Below, in pieces: positions 44,300-54,100 of a stretch of DNA of 64,000 bases. Numbering within the stretch: the first letter of the stretch is position 1; every line of letters starts with the position of its first letter. Made by a program: the position numbers and the translations under genes. This DNA is from Desulfobacteraceae bacterium (GTDB taxonomy: Bacteria > Desulfobacterota > Desulfobacteria > Desulfobacterales > UBA5852): positions 558,001 through 622,000 of the forward strand of contig JABZFP010000030.1 in the NCBI GenBank assembly GCA_014237395.1. Direction: 5' to 3'. The notes beneath the pieces are model-generated. The model was not told the DNA's origin, did not search any database, and was given only the letters and a program-made list of their open reading frames with translations.

Positions 44300-44328
44300 T
44301 TGACCCAGCTTTCCACGTCAGCTATAGA
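44300..44328 (+). promoter_or_regulatory. Sigma-70 promoter of the efflux operon
   Basis: TTGACC (44300-44305), 17-bp spacer, TATAGA (44323-44328): near-consensus. About 205 bp before the TolC-type gene. The leader is long for a simple promoter and shows no gene. Confidence 0.6.
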
Positions 44329-44533
44329 AAAGTGGTTCGATATTACACAGGTGCGCGCCTGAGATTCGTTTCCAGGCCGCAGAGGAACCAAGTCCTGCCT
44401 GAGATTCAAACACCGTATATCCAACGGTAACGGTCCCTTGTGGTTGTCTATCGCTACCCATGAAACAGCCAGCCTGCAGGTTGGCATGTATATTGAAGAG
44501 GACGCTCTAAGCCCGACCGCAAAAGGAGGGGAA

Positions 44534-45934
44534 ATGGTGTCATATCAAAAAAGATGGTTATGCTTTGTGCTGGTTCCGGCAATCATGATGTTTGCCGCCG
44601 GTATGGCGGAAGCCCGTGGTCTGTATGACAAGCCGCCGGAACTGGAGCGCCTGATTGGCGAACTCATTGAAAACAATGAGGAGCTGCAGAGCTTGGCGGA
44701 GGAACATCATGCCCTGGCGGCGGAGATCTCCGTGGCGGGGGCCCTCGACGATCCCCGCCTGGGCATCGGGGTGGCCAACCTGCCCACCGACACCTTCAGT
44801 TTCAGCCAGGAGCCCATGACCCAGAAAACCCTTTTCATCGCCCAAAAATTTCCCTGGTTCGGCAAACTTGATTTGCGCACCCAGCGGGCGGTGGTGGCCG
44901 TGGAACGGCAAAAAGCGGTGATCGACGCCAGGCGCCTGGATCTGGTCAAAGCGGTGACCACCACCTATTATGACCTGGGGTTTGTCGCCGAGAGCCTGCG
45001 GGTCAATGCAGAACTTTTTGAGATGGTCCAGCAAATGTTGCAAGTGGCCGAAGCGTCCTACGCATCCGGACAGGGCTTACAGCAGGACGTGTTCCAGGCC
45101 CAGGTGGAGTTGGGCAAGCTCATCGATGAGCAGATCGAACTGGAGAAGCGGCAGTACACCCTGGGGGCGCGCATCAACGAACTGCTCAACCGCCCGGCGT
45201 ATGGCGAGGTTCAAGGTCCGGGGGAACTCGCTCTTCCGGAACTGGTCCTGGATCCGGAGGTCGTCCAGCGATGGGCACTGGACTACAATCCCATGCTGCG
45301 GGTTCGGCAGGCGGACATCGATCGGGCCCTCGTCAATATCGATCTGGCCCGCAAAAACTATTACCCGGACATGGATTTCAATGTGGCCTACGGGCAGCGG
45401 GACGAAGACCGGACGGGGCGGGACCTGCCGGACTTCGTTTCCGCATCGGTGGTCGTCAATCTGCCCCTGTGGCAGGGGCAGAAGCAGGACAAGCAACTTC
45501 TGGCGGAAGAAAACCGCCACAAAGCGGCCACCAAGGCCTACGAAAGCCTCCAGTATGCGCTCCCCCATCAGGTGGATGCCGTTTTAAACGAAATCGATGC
45601 GATACAGGAAAATATGCGGTTGTTCGGCGGCGGGCTCCTGGAGCAGACCGCCAACTGGTCGCAATCCGCCCTGTCGGCTTACGAGGTGGGCAAAGTGGAT
45701 TTCGATACCATGATCAAAGCCCACATGCGGGCGCTGCAATTCCAGCTTCAGGCCCAGCGCTATCGGTTTCAGTACACCACGAAACTGACGGAGCTGGAGA
45801 CCCTGGCCGGTATCGCCCTAAAGGACATCGCCCGCCCCGAAGTTTCCGCAACAGGCGCTTCGGGTCCCGTGGCTCCCGGTCATGCCATGCCGGCAAGGCC
45901 AACCCCACTCCACCATCTGGCCGAGGTGAATTGA
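44534..45934 (+). CDS. cusC: Outer-membrane efflux channel (TolC/CusC type)
   Basis: 466 aa from ATG 44534, AAGGAGG ribosome site. Signal peptide (FVLVPAIMMFAAGMAEA). Two TolC-like halves with heptad-rich helices: RLIGELIENNEELQSLAEEHHALAAEISVAG and the second half with VVNLPLWQGQKQDKQLLAEENRHKAATK. It should form the outer-membrane exit of a tripartite pump. It overlaps the next gene (adaptor) by one base, and the RND pump follows. The Cus name rests on the neighbour genes. Confidence 0.88.
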   Translation: MVSYQKRWLCFVLVPAIMMFAAGMAEARGLYDKPPELERLIGELIENNEELQSLAEEHHALAAEISVAGALDDPRLGIGVANLPTDTFSFSQEPMTQKTLFIAQKFPWFGKLDLRTQRAVVAVERQKAVIDARRLDLVKAVTTTYYDLGFVAESLRVNAELFEMVQQMLQVAEASYASGQGLQQDVFQAQVELGKLIDEQIELEKRQYTLGARINELLNRPAYGEVQGPGELALPELVLDPEVVQRWALDYNPMLRVRQADIDRALVNIDLARKNYYPDMDFNVAYGQRDEDRTGRDLPDFVSASVVVNLPLWQGQKQDKQLLAEENRHKAATKAYESLQYALPHQVDAVLNEIDAIQENMRLFGGGLLEQTANWSQSALSAYEVGKVDFDTMIKAHMRALQFQLQAQRYRFQYTTKLTELETLAGIALKDIARPEVSATGASGPVAPGHAMPARPTPLHHLAEVN

Positions 45935-47376
45935 TGAAGCGCAACCGTGCCTTAACTCTACTGACCATCGTTGTCGTCGCCGCCGCAGGTGTCCTGGCAG
46001 GATCTTTCTGGCAGAGATGGAGTGCCACCAGCAGCCTCACGGCCGCCGGCTCATCTTTGGCGGTGGCCGCGGAGGAGCCGCTCAAAGCGGGAATGGTCGA
46101 TCCGCAGACAGGGAAAAAAATCAAATACTGGGTGGCGCCCATGGATCCCACCTATATCCGCGACGAACCCGGAAAGTCCCCCATGGGAATGGATCTGGTG
46201 CCGGTCTATGAGGAGGAGGGCGGCGAGAAGGAACCCACCTCCACTATCCGTATCGATCCTGTCACCATCCAGAATATGGGGATACGCACGGCGCCCGTTA
46301 TTCGCAAACCCGTGACAAAGACCATTCGCACCTTTGGCAACGTCACCTATGACGAGACCCGTATGGTGTCGGTAAACACCAAATTTGATGGCTGGATCGA
46401 GAAGCTCCATGTCAATTTCTTAGGCGAGCGGATCAAGCGCGGCCAGCCCTTGTTCGACATCTACAGTCCGGAGTTGGTCACGACCCAGGAAGAATATCTC
46501 CTGGCGCTCAAGCAGTATCGCAGCTTGAAAGACAGCTCTTTCGTCCATGTCCGCGATTCGGCCGAACGGCTCATGGCCGCCTCCCGCAAGCGTCTGGAAT
46601 ACTGGGACATGAGCGATTCCCAGATCCGGCAGTTGGAAACGACGGGGCAGGTCCGCAAGGCCATCACGATTTTCTCCCCTTCCGGCGGGGTCGTTATCCA
46701 GAAAGATGTCGTGGAAGGAGAGTTCGCCAAGGCCGGCAAGAACCAGTATCAAATCGCCGATCTCTCCACGGTGTGGGTTGATGTGGACATCTACGAATAT
46801 GAGTTGCCCTATGTGAAAAAAGGCATGCCGGCCCGCATGGTGCTCTCCTATGTCCCCGGCGAACGTTTTCAAGGAGAAGTGCTCTACATCTATCCCTACC
46901 TCTCCAAAGAGACCCGCACCGTGCGGTTGCGGCTGGCGTTCCCCAACCCGGAGCTGCAATTGAAACCGGATATGTACGCCAACATCCGCCTGGAAGCCGA
47001 ACTCCCCGGCCCGAATATCGTGATTCCCCAGGAGGCGGTGATCGACACAGGCGTGCGCCAGGTTGTCTTTGTCAGCAGGGACAAGGGCAAGTTCGAACCG
47101 CGTGAGATCAAACTCGGCGTGGAGGTCAACGGGCACCAGTACCAGGTGTTGAAGGGCCTGTCCGAAGGCGAGGAAATCGTGATTTCGGCGCAGTTCATGC
47201 TCGATTCGGAAAGCCGCCTGCGCGAGGCCGTTCAGAAAATGCTGGAAGTAGGACAGGCTGCGGGAACGGATGCCCCTGCGGACGACGATCTGGATATGAG
47301 CGGACTCAGTATGGATGACGAGCTGGACATGAGCGGACTGTCGATGGACGATGCGGATACGTCTGCACCGCAATAG
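45934..47376 (+). CDS. cusB: Periplasmic adaptor of a heavy-metal RND pump (CusB type)
   Basis: 480 aa, start sharing one base with the channel gene stop. N-terminal signal-anchor (~6-25). Residues ~63-92 form the metal-binding YWVAPMDPTYIRDEPGKSPMGMDLVPVYEEE domain found in CusB-like adaptors (HMBD). Then barrel-sandwich and alpha-hairpin parts to ~450, and a tandem C-terminal tail DLDMSGLSMDDELDMSGLSMDD (~459-480), acidic and Met-containing, that I have not seen as standard. Carries Cu/Ag to the RND pump (family knowledge). Confidence 0.9.
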   Translation: MKRNRALTLLTIVVVAAAGVLAGSFWQRWSATSSLTAAGSSLAVAAEEPLKAGMVDPQTGKKIKYWVAPMDPTYIRDEPGKSPMGMDLVPVYEEEGGEKEPTSTIRIDPVTIQNMGIRTAPVIRKPVTKTIRTFGNVTYDETRMVSVNTKFDGWIEKLHVNFLGERIKRGQPLFDIYSPELVTTQEEYLLALKQYRSLKDSSFVHVRDSAERLMAASRKRLEYWDMSDSQIRQLETTGQVRKAITIFSPSGGVVIQKDVVEGEFAKAGKNQYQIADLSTVWVDVDIYEYELPYVKKGMPARMVLSYVPGERFQGEVLYIYPYLSKETRTVRLRLAFPNPELQLKPDMYANIRLEAELPGPNIVIPQEAVIDTGVRQVVFVSRDKGKFEPREIKLGVEVNGHQYQVLKGLSEGEEIVISAQFMLDSESRLREAVQKMLEVGQAAGTDAPADDDLDMSGLSMDDELDMSGLSMDDADTSAPQ

Positions 47377-47440
47377 AAGACAGCCCGCAGTGCAGGCAAA
47401 TGTTCGCCGTAAACCATGGAAGAACCGACAGCCGAGTTGA

Positions 47441-50400
47441 ATGATGATCGAAAAAATAATTGAAGCGTCCGTAAAGAACAAGTTTCTGGTCATTCTGGCG
47501 ACCCTTTTCGTGATTGCCGGCGGCCTTTACGCCATGGCCCGCATTCCGTTGGACGCCATCCCCGACTTGTCGGACGTCCAGGTCATTATCTTTACGGAAT
47601 ATCCGGGTCAGGCGCCCCAAGTGGTCGAAGATCAGGTGACCTATCCCCTGACCACGGCCATGCTCTCGGTCCCCTATGCCAGTGTGGTAAGGGGCTATTC
47701 GTTCTTCGGCATTTCGTTCGTCTACGTCATTTTCGAAGACGGAACCGACATGTATTGGGCCCGCAGTCGTGTGCTGGAGTACCTCAATTTCGTTTCCGGC
47801 AGGCTGCCCGCCGGCGTCAATCCGACCCTGGGGCCGGATGCCACCGGCGTGGGGTGGGTCTACGCCTACACCTTGGAGAGTGACCGGCACGATCTATCCC
47901 AGTTGCGTTCCATCCAGGACTGGTTTCTGCGCTACGAGCTGACCGGCGTGGCCGGCGTGGCCGAGGTGGCGTCCATCGGCGGGTTCGTCAAGCAGTACCA
48001 GATCGTGGTGGAGCCCAACAAGCTGCTGGCCTACAATCTCCCTCTGCAAAAGGTGCGCATGGCCATCCAGCGCAGCAATGCCGATGTGGGCGGGCGGGTC
48101 GTTGAAATGGGGGAAACCGAATTCATGGTGCGCGGCCGGGGTTATATCCAGGGGATCGAGGATATTCGCAACATCCCTCTCGGCACGGACGAACGCGGAA
48201 CGCCGATCCTGCTCAGGAACATCGCGGCGGTGCGGGTCGGGCCTGAAATTCGGCGCGGCATCGCCGATTACAACGGCGCCGGCGAGGTGGTCGGCGGGAT
48301 TGTGGTGATGCGCTTCGGTGAGAACGCACTGGATGTGATCGACAATGTCAAGAAACGGATTTCGGAAATTCAATCCGGTCTTCCCGAGGGGGTCCGCATC
48401 CGGCAAGTATATGACCGCTCCAGCCTGATCCTGCGGGCCATCGATACCCTGAAGCGCACCCTTGTGGAGGAAATCCTGATCGTGGCGGTGGTCTGCACCA
48501 TTTTCCTGCTCCACTTGCGCAGTTCCTTCGTGGTTGTTTTTACACTGCCGGCGGGGGTGCTGATCAGTTTCATCATCATGGAACGCCAGGGCATCAATGC
48601 CAACATCATGAGTCTGGGGGGCATCGCCATCGCCATCGGGGCCATGGTGGATGCCGCCATCGTCATGATCGAAAACGCCCACAAGCATATCGAACAAGAT
48701 GGCGGCCGGAAGCCCCACTGGCAAATCGTCACGGAAGCCGCCAAGGAGGTGGGGCCGGCCATCTTCTTTTCGCTGCTGATCATTGCCATCAGTTTTTTAC
48801 CGGTATTCACCCTGGAAGCCCAGGAGGGCCGGCTCTTCAGGCCGCTGGCGTTCACCAAGACCTATGCCATGATGGGGTCCGCTCTCCTGGCGATTACCAT
48901 CGTTCCGGTGCTTCTGGGCTACCTGGTCCGCGGCAACATTCGATCCGAACGGCGCAACCCGGTCAACCGGTTCCTTATCTGGGTCTACCACCCCATCATC
49001 AAGATGGTCCTGAAAAGCAAAATCCTGGTGATTCTTTTGGCCGCCATCATCCTGGCCATCACCTGGTTTCCCCTGAATCGGATCGGGTCTGAATTCATGC
49101 CGCCCCTCAGGGAAGGCGATTTGCTCTACATGCCCACGACCCTGCCCGGTATTTCGGTGACCAAAGCCAAGGAACTGCTCCAGCAGACCGACCGCATTAT
49201 CGCTTCCTTTCCCGAGGTGGAGCACGTTTTCGGCAAAATCGGCCGGGCCGAGACGGCCACCGATCCGGCACCCCTGTCCATGATCGAGACAACGATCACC
49301 CTGAAGCCCGAGACGGAATGGCGCGCCGGTATGACCACGGACAAACTGATCAGGGAACTCGACCAGGCCATTCAGTTTCCCGGCCTCACCAATGCCTGGA
49401 CCATGCCCATCAAAGCCCGCATCGACATGCTTTCCACCGGCATCAAAACGCCGGTTGGCATCAAGCTCATGGGGGATGACCTCCAGAAGCTGAGCGATTT
49501 GGGTGCGGAGGTCGAGGCCGTGATCCGCGATGTGGAAGGAACCCTGAGTGTCTATGCCGAGAGGGTCACCGGGGGAAATTTCCTCGACTACCGGATACGG
49601 CGGGAAGATGCCGCCCGCTACGGCCTGACGGTGGGCGATGTCCAGGATATCATCATGACCGCCATCGGCGGCATGAACATCACCCAGACCGTGGAAGGCC
49701 TGGAGCGCTATCCGGTCAATTTGCGGTACGGCACCGAACTGCGGGATTCCCTGGAAAATCTCAGGCGGATCCTGGTGCCGACGCCCACCGGGGCCCAGAT
49801 TCCCATCACCCAGGTGGCGGATATCGTCTTGGTGAAGGGCGCCCCCGCCATCAAAAGCGAAAATGCCCGCAAGAATGCATGGATTTACATCGATATTGCC
49901 GACATCGACGTGGGCACCTATGTAAAGACGGCGCAGCAGGCGGTCCGGGAAAAGATTCCCATGCCCGCGGGCTACAGCTTGGTCTGGAGCGGTCAATACG
50001 AGTATATGGTGCGGGCCGAGAAGCGCCTGATGATCGTCGTTCCCATGACGCTGGCCATTATATTTCTGCTGCTGTACTTTACTTTCAAAAACGTTACCGA
50101 AAGCCTTATCGTCATGCTGAGCGTGCCGTTTGCCCTGACGGGCGGCATCTGGCTCATGTATCTCCTGGGGTACAACATGAGCATCGCGGTGGGGGTCGGG
50201 TTCATTGCCCTGGCAGGGGTGGCCGCTGAAACCGGCGTGGTGATGCTCATCTATCTCGATATCGCCTATGCCAAGTTCAAACAAAAAGCCGGACCGGCCT
50301 TCAACCGCAGCCATCTCCGGGAGGCCATTGTCGAGGGCGCCGTGATGCGGGTGCGGCCCAAGATGATGACCGTCGTGTCCACGATGGTGGGGCTTCTGCC

Positions 50401-50551
50401 CATCATGTGGAGCCAAGGCACCGGCTCCGAGGTCATGAAGCGGATTGCAGCGCCCATGGTCGGGGGCATGATCAGTGCCACGATCCTGACGCTAATCGTG
50501 GTGCCGGCCATTTACGGCCTCTGGAAAGGGTGGAAGCTGAAAAGCAATTAA
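47441..50551 (+). CDS. cusA: Heavy-metal RND efflux pump (CusA/CzcA family)
   Basis: 1036 aa, usual for HME-RND. Twelve membrane segments by inspection. Proton-relay region GGIAIAIGAMVDAAIVMIENAHKHIE with the buried Asp, and the second half's AGVAAETGVVMLIYLD. Met residues in LLYMPTTLPG, LSMIETTITLK and MPIKARIDMLSTG match the metal-path methionines of CusA. It exports Cu(I)/Ag(I), or possibly Zn/Co, across the envelope with the adjacent adaptor and channel. Start is ATG 47441 or 47444. Confidence 0.93.
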   Translation: MMIEKIIEASVKNKFLVILATLFVIAGGLYAMARIPLDAIPDLSDVQVIIFTEYPGQAPQVVEDQVTYPLTTAMLSVPYASVVRGYSFFGISFVYVIFEDGTDMYWARSRVLEYLNFVSGRLPAGVNPTLGPDATGVGWVYAYTLESDRHDLSQLRSIQDWFLRYELTGVAGVAEVASIGGFVKQYQIVVEPNKLLAYNLPLQKVRMAIQRSNADVGGRVVEMGETEFMVRGRGYIQGIEDIRNIPLGTDERGTPILLRNIAAVRVGPEIRRGIADYNGAGEVVGGIVVMRFGENALDVIDNVKKRISEIQSGLPEGVRIRQVYDRSSLILRAIDTLKRTLVEEILIVAVVCTIFLLHLRSSFVVVFTLPAGVLISFIIMERQGINANIMSLGGIAIAIGAMVDAAIVMIENAHKHIEQDGGRKPHWQIVTEAAKEVGPAIFFSLLIIAISFLPVFTLEAQEGRLFRPLAFTKTYAMMGSALLAITIVPVLLGYLVRGNIRSERRNPVNRFLIWVYHPIIKMVLKSKILVILLAAIILAITWFPLNRIGSEFMPPLREGDLLYMPTTLPGISVTKAKELLQQTDRIIASFPEVEHVFGKIGRAETATDPAPLSMIETTITLKPETEWRAGMTTDKLIRELDQAIQFPGLTNAWTMPIKARIDMLSTGIKTPVGIKLMGDDLQKLSDLGAEVEAVIRDVEGTLSVYAERVTGGNFLDYRIRREDAARYGLTVGDVQDIIMTAIGGMNITQTVEGLERYPVNLRYGTELRDSLENLRRILVPTPTGAQIPITQVADIVLVKGAPAIKSENARKNAWIYIDIADIDVGTYVKTAQQAVREKIPMPAGYSLVWSGQYEYMVRAEKRLMIVVPMTLAIIFLLLYFTFKNVTESLIVMLSVPFALTGGIWLMYLLGYNMSIAVGVGFIALAGVAAETGVVMLIYLDIAYAKFKQKAGPAFNRSHLREAIVEGAVMRVRPKMMTVVSTMVGLLPIMWSQGTGSEVMKRIAAPMVGGMISATILTLIVVPAIYGLWKGWKLKSN

Positions 50552-50606
50552 CATCATGGCCTTGACGGGTCATGAGACAACAAAAAACATAACCAAGGAG
50601 AAAGAA

Positions 50607-51110
50607 ATGACATCTCGATGGATATTCACGACTTGCCGATACACCTTGCTGTGGGGAACGCTGGCGGTTATCATTCCAATGGCTGCTGCCGCGGCGATGG
50701 CCGCCAGCAGCAGCCACGGTGAGAAAACAACGCACGGCCAAAACGACACCACCATGGATCACCAGGGGATGACGGGCCAGTTCAAGCACGACATGACGGT
50801 TGAGGGCGTCAAGGCGGAGTTTCAGGTCATGAGTCTCGAAAGCATGAAGATGAAAGATCCCGACGGCGCCACCCACCACGTCATGGTCAAGTTCATCAAC
50901 GCGGATTCTGGCGAGCAGCTGAAAGAAGCCACCGGGAAAATCAAGGTCATTGCCCCTTCAAAGAAAGAGGTGGTTGTCGACCTTACGGACTACAGCGGAA
51001 CGTTTGCCTCAAACGTGACATTTGACGAACCCGGCAAATACGGCGTAATCTGCCTGGTAAAGATCGACGGCAAAAAACCGCTCTATAAGTTCTGGTATAT
51101 GCATCATTGA
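50607..51110 (+). CDS. Exported YtkA/FixH-like copper-region protein
   Basis: 167 aa from ATG 50607, AAGGAG 6 nt upstream. Signal peptide (LLWGTLAVIIPMAAAAAMA). The mature start is His/Met-rich (SSHGEKTTHGQNDTTMDHQGM), then an Ig-like domain with VKAEFQVMSLESMKMKD, HHVMVKFINADSG, and FDEPGKYGVICLVKIDG. It resembles YtkA-like or periplasmic copper-binding proteins of efflux clusters. It follows the pump gene by 55 bp. Confidence 0.72.
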   Translation: MTSRWIFTTCRYTLLWGTLAVIIPMAAAAAMAASSSHGEKTTHGQNDTTMDHQGMTGQFKHDMTVEGVKAEFQVMSLESMKMKDPDGATHHVMVKFINADSGEQLKEATGKIKVIAPSKKEVVVDLTDYSGTFASNVTFDEPGKYGVICLVKIDGKKPLYKFWYMHH

Positions 51111-51228
51111 TCACCACGGCTGCGATGCTGCTACCTGCGGTCGGGCTATCGCATTCACGTATGGCCGACCGCAGCCAAAACCGCATATCCGAACTTATAG
51201 GCTTCAACCATCAACGTGACAGGCAGGA

Positions 51229-53046
51229 ATGTTCCATATCAAAACATTGCAGCAACGCTTTGTCGTCTACATGCTGCTCCCCGTGGCGTTGCTCCTTTGG
51301 GGGATGGGGGCGATCGGTTTCGTATATGCCCGCAATACCCTGATCCGGCAATGGGAAGAAGCCGCTACGCTTAAACTGCAGAGGGCCGCCCATAATGTGG
51401 ATATGCGCCTGGCACGCCCCAAGGAGTGGATCAAACTGTATCTGGCATTTGTCGAAGGCCACCATCACCCCATGCGGATGCGGCAGCAGATTTTAGAGGA
51501 GCTGAAACAAACAGAGGGGGTCGTCGCCGTCAACATTGAAACGCTTGCCGGAGAAAATCAAAGCGATCTTGAGCGGCAGCATCACTTCAGGGACAAATGG
51601 ATCGCGCCCGATGATTCGAAGGGTATGGCCTTCATGCGACGCCAGATGATGGCCGGTCAACAGTTCCATGTCACCATGCCCCGGTATGATCCGGATACAT
51701 CCAATCGAACCGTGTCCATCATTACAAAAGCGATGGCCGATAGCGGCGATGCTACGATCCAGGTAGAGGTTGTCATGGATTTCAATTTCCTCCTCAATGA
51801 TATCGCATATACCGGCTGGTGGCAGAGCCGGAAAGCATTTCTAATCGATACCACCGGCAATGTGCTCATCAGCACCTCTTCTTTGGTGCGGGAAAAACTG
51901 GGGGACAACGGCGATTCTCTCGAGCAAGATACACTGGACGCAATGCGGGCGAATACGTCGGGGACACTGCGCGGCAGCGGACACCCGTCAAAGGAGATCA
52001 GCGGGTTTTATCGATTGGCGGAAGCCCCCTGGTATATTGTGGTTTTCGCCCCCGGCGAAGAAATCCTGAAACCGATCATCCGGTTTCGAAATTATTATTT
52101 TCTGACACTGGGCGGGTTTGTCCTGGTTATCCTGTTGTTGATTCGACGGGTTACCGGTCAGGTGGCACGTTCGGTCAACCAACTGTCTGCCGCAGCCGGC
52201 GATATTGCCCGCGGCCAATTCGATCTGGCCCTGCCGGAACGGACCGGGGATGAAATCGGCGCTCTGACCCACAACTTCAACACCATGGCCGTCCAGCTCA
52301 AAGAGCGAGTCCAACTCAGGCAATCCCTGGATCTGGCCAAGGAGGTCCAGCAAAACCTGCTACCCGCCAAGGCGCCCGATTTTCCCGGGCTGGATGTGGC
52401 CGGGCGCAGTGTTTACTGCGATCAGACCGGCGGGGACTATTTCGATTACCTGGACACCTGCCAATCCTTTCAATTCGTGGTCGGTGATGTGGCCGGACAC
52501 GGCATATCGGCCGCGCTTCTCATGAGTTCGGTCCGGGCCAGTTTGCGCCAGTGCTATGACAGCGGCGATGATATCGGGGCTGTGATTTCGGATGTCAACC
52601 GTCATATTGCGGTGGACGTGGGGAATTCGGGGCAGTTCATGACACTGTTTTATCTGGCGATCGATTCGGATCGAAAGACGATGCAATGGGTTCGGGCCGG
52701 ACACGACCCGGGGATGCTTTACCGCCTTTCCACCGACCGGTTTGAAGAACTGGGCGGAACGGGCATCGCCCTGGGCGTCGATCCCGAATGGTCCTTCAGC
52801 ATCCAGAACGCTGACAATCTTCAAGGGGGGGATATCGTCCTGTTGGGAACCGACGGGATCTGGGAGGCTTTCAATGGCGACGGGGTCATGTTCGGCAAGG
52901 AGGCGGTGAAACAGATGCTCCGCGAAAATCGCGATCAACCGGCCGGCGTCATCCTAAATTCGGTGTTTGAGGCGGTCGCGTCGCATGCGGGTGAAACGAA
53001 GATCGCAGACGATATGACCTTGATCGTGGTCAAGATCGCGGCCTAA
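51229..53046 (+). CDS. Membrane SpoIIE/RsbU-type PP2C phosphatase with HAMP domain
   Basis: 605 aa. Membrane segments ~10-32 and ~283-305 enclose a cache-like periplasmic sensor. HAMP-like linker (~306-360) leads to the PP2C-SpoIIE domain (~380-605): VQQNLLPAK, QTGGDYFDYL, VGDVAGHGISAALLM, RAGHDPGM, GTDGIWE and ADDMTLIVV. These are the metal-site motifs of Ser/Thr phosphatases that act on anti-sigma antagonists. The target is not visible; STAS-like proteins exist at 28478/28905 but far away. Confidence 0.92.
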   Translation: MFHIKTLQQRFVVYMLLPVALLLWGMGAIGFVYARNTLIRQWEEAATLKLQRAAHNVDMRLARPKEWIKLYLAFVEGHHHPMRMRQQILEELKQTEGVVAVNIETLAGENQSDLERQHHFRDKWIAPDDSKGMAFMRRQMMAGQQFHVTMPRYDPDTSNRTVSIITKAMADSGDATIQVEVVMDFNFLLNDIAYTGWWQSRKAFLIDTTGNVLISTSSLVREKLGDNGDSLEQDTLDAMRANTSGTLRGSGHPSKEISGFYRLAEAPWYIVVFAPGEEILKPIIRFRNYYFLTLGGFVLVILLLIRRVTGQVARSVNQLSAAAGDIARGQFDLALPERTGDEIGALTHNFNTMAVQLKERVQLRQSLDLAKEVQQNLLPAKAPDFPGLDVAGRSVYCDQTGGDYFDYLDTCQSFQFVVGDVAGHGISAALLMSSVRASLRQCYDSGDDIGAVISDVNRHIAVDVGNSGQFMTLFYLAIDSDRKTMQWVRAGHDPGMLYRLSTDRFEELGGTGIALGVDPEWSFSIQNADNLQGGDIVLLGTDGIWEAFNGDGVMFGKEAVKQMLRENRDQPAGVILNSVFEAVASHAGETKIADDMTLIVVKIAA

Positions 53047-53165
53047 AAATAACCATTGATTGGCACAGGCATTAACTGGGATAATAGCAGTGAGCCTATG
53101 CGGTGCGGCAAGACATTCTGAGAGCATGCCTTTTGCCAAAGATATCATGGCCGGGTGAGGCGGTG

Positions 53166-53573
53166 ATGGAGAAAATCATTTGGGATAACCGGTTCAATCT
53201 CCAGATCGATGAAATCGACCGGCAGCACCGGCGGTTGGTCGATATCATGAATCGCCTCATCGCCACCGAGGATGAAAAGGCTTCCGATGATGATATTGCC
53301 GATATCCTGGGCGCCATGACCAACTACCTGGGGTATCATTTCGATACCGAAGAACAGATGATGCTCGATCATGGCTATCCGGAGCTCGAATCCCATCGCG
53401 AAGAGCACCAGACTTTCGTCACCCAGACGGCCTATTTCATTGCGACTTACCGGGAAGGGGGCGCATCCTTGAAAAGCGATATCCTGCTCTTTCTCAAGGA
53501 GTGGCTGGTCGAGCATATCGTCAAGACCGATGGGGCTTTCGGCGATTTTTTGAGAAACGCCAACGCCGATTGA
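53166..53573 (+). CDS. Bacteriohemerythrin
   Basis: 135 aa, usual length, with all diiron ligands: H21 (RQHRRLVD), H58 and E62 (YHFDTEE), H77 and H81 (SHREEHQTF), H117 and D122 (EHIVKTD). Binds O2 at a non-haem diiron site; in anaerobes it is linked to oxygen sensing or delivery. Start ATG 53166 chosen; GTG 53163 is possible. It follows the SpoIIE gene on the same strand. Confidence 0.93.
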   Translation: MEKIIWDNRFNLQIDEIDRQHRRLVDIMNRLIATEDEKASDDDIADILGAMTNYLGYHFDTEEQMMLDHGYPELESHREEHQTFVTQTAYFIATYREGGASLKSDILLFLKEWLVEHIVKTDGAFGDFLRNANAD

Positions 53574-53616
53574 ACTTTACTTCTTTTTCAAGACAAACAC
53601 TTGCCCGTTTTTTTAG

Positions 53617-53644
53617 TTGACATCCCGACCCGCTTTCCCATAAA
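53617..53644 (+). promoter_or_regulatory. Promoter of the cobalamin riboswitch transcript
   Basis: TTGACA (53617-53622), 16-bp spacer, CATAAA (53639-53644), just upstream of the riboswitch. Confidence 0.5.
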
Positions 53645-53650
53645 CAAATG

Positions 53651-53812
53651 AGCAAGGTGCCGAGAGGCTCAAAAGGGAATCCCGTGAAAATCGGGAACGG
53701 TCCCGCCGCTGTAACCGGTGACGAAATCCGCTTGTACGCCACTGTTCGATCAAAGTCGAATGGGAAGGCCTGGAGAGTAGGACGACCCGGGAGTCAGAAG
53801 ACCTGCCTTGAC
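53651..53812 (+). ncRNA. Cobalamin riboswitch
   Basis: Start AGCAAGGTGCCGAGAGG, then GGGAATCCCGTGAAAATCGGG, the B12-box side GTCCCGCCGCTGTAACCGG, a P-stem region, and the end GAGTCAGAAGACCTGCC. All parts of the cobalamin aptamer are in order. A strong terminator follows at 53919, which could be its expression platform. Downstream is the small gene at 54101, not a recognised B12 or transport gene. Confidence 0.9.
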
Positions 53813-53918
53813 AACTACCGCGGGAAGACGGTTCGCAATCGTGTCGGCTATCGCTTTCACTGGAAAGCATAAATCCATCAGTCGATGGGATTGAACAGGG
53901 GTTAAGTAAGCTGGGTGC

Positions 53919-53956
53919 AGCCCTTCAAACCGTACAGGTTTGACGGGCTTTTTTTA
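53919..53956 (+). terminator. Intrinsic terminator after the cobalamin riboswitch
   Basis: AGCCCTTCAAACC (53919-53931) / GGTTTGACGGGCT (53937-53949), 12 of 13 paired, then a run of seven T. Likely the regulated terminator of the riboswitch, or simply the end of its transcript. Confidence 0.85.
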
Positions 53957-54100
53957 TGGGATACCGGTTAATGCCGCACCCGAAACGGAACCGGGGAAGA
54001 CGGTCCTGGCAGGGGTTGGTCTTCCCCGGTTTTCGTCCCCCAAGCCTCTTTTCGCAGTCGCGGTTTGATTGCAACCACCATGCAGGGAGGAGAGGGTATT

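Noticed and set aside
48797..50416. 539-codon minus-strand frame within the RND pump gene
   Set aside because: Antisense shadow of a transporter with clear motifs; composition is His/Gly-rich without structure.
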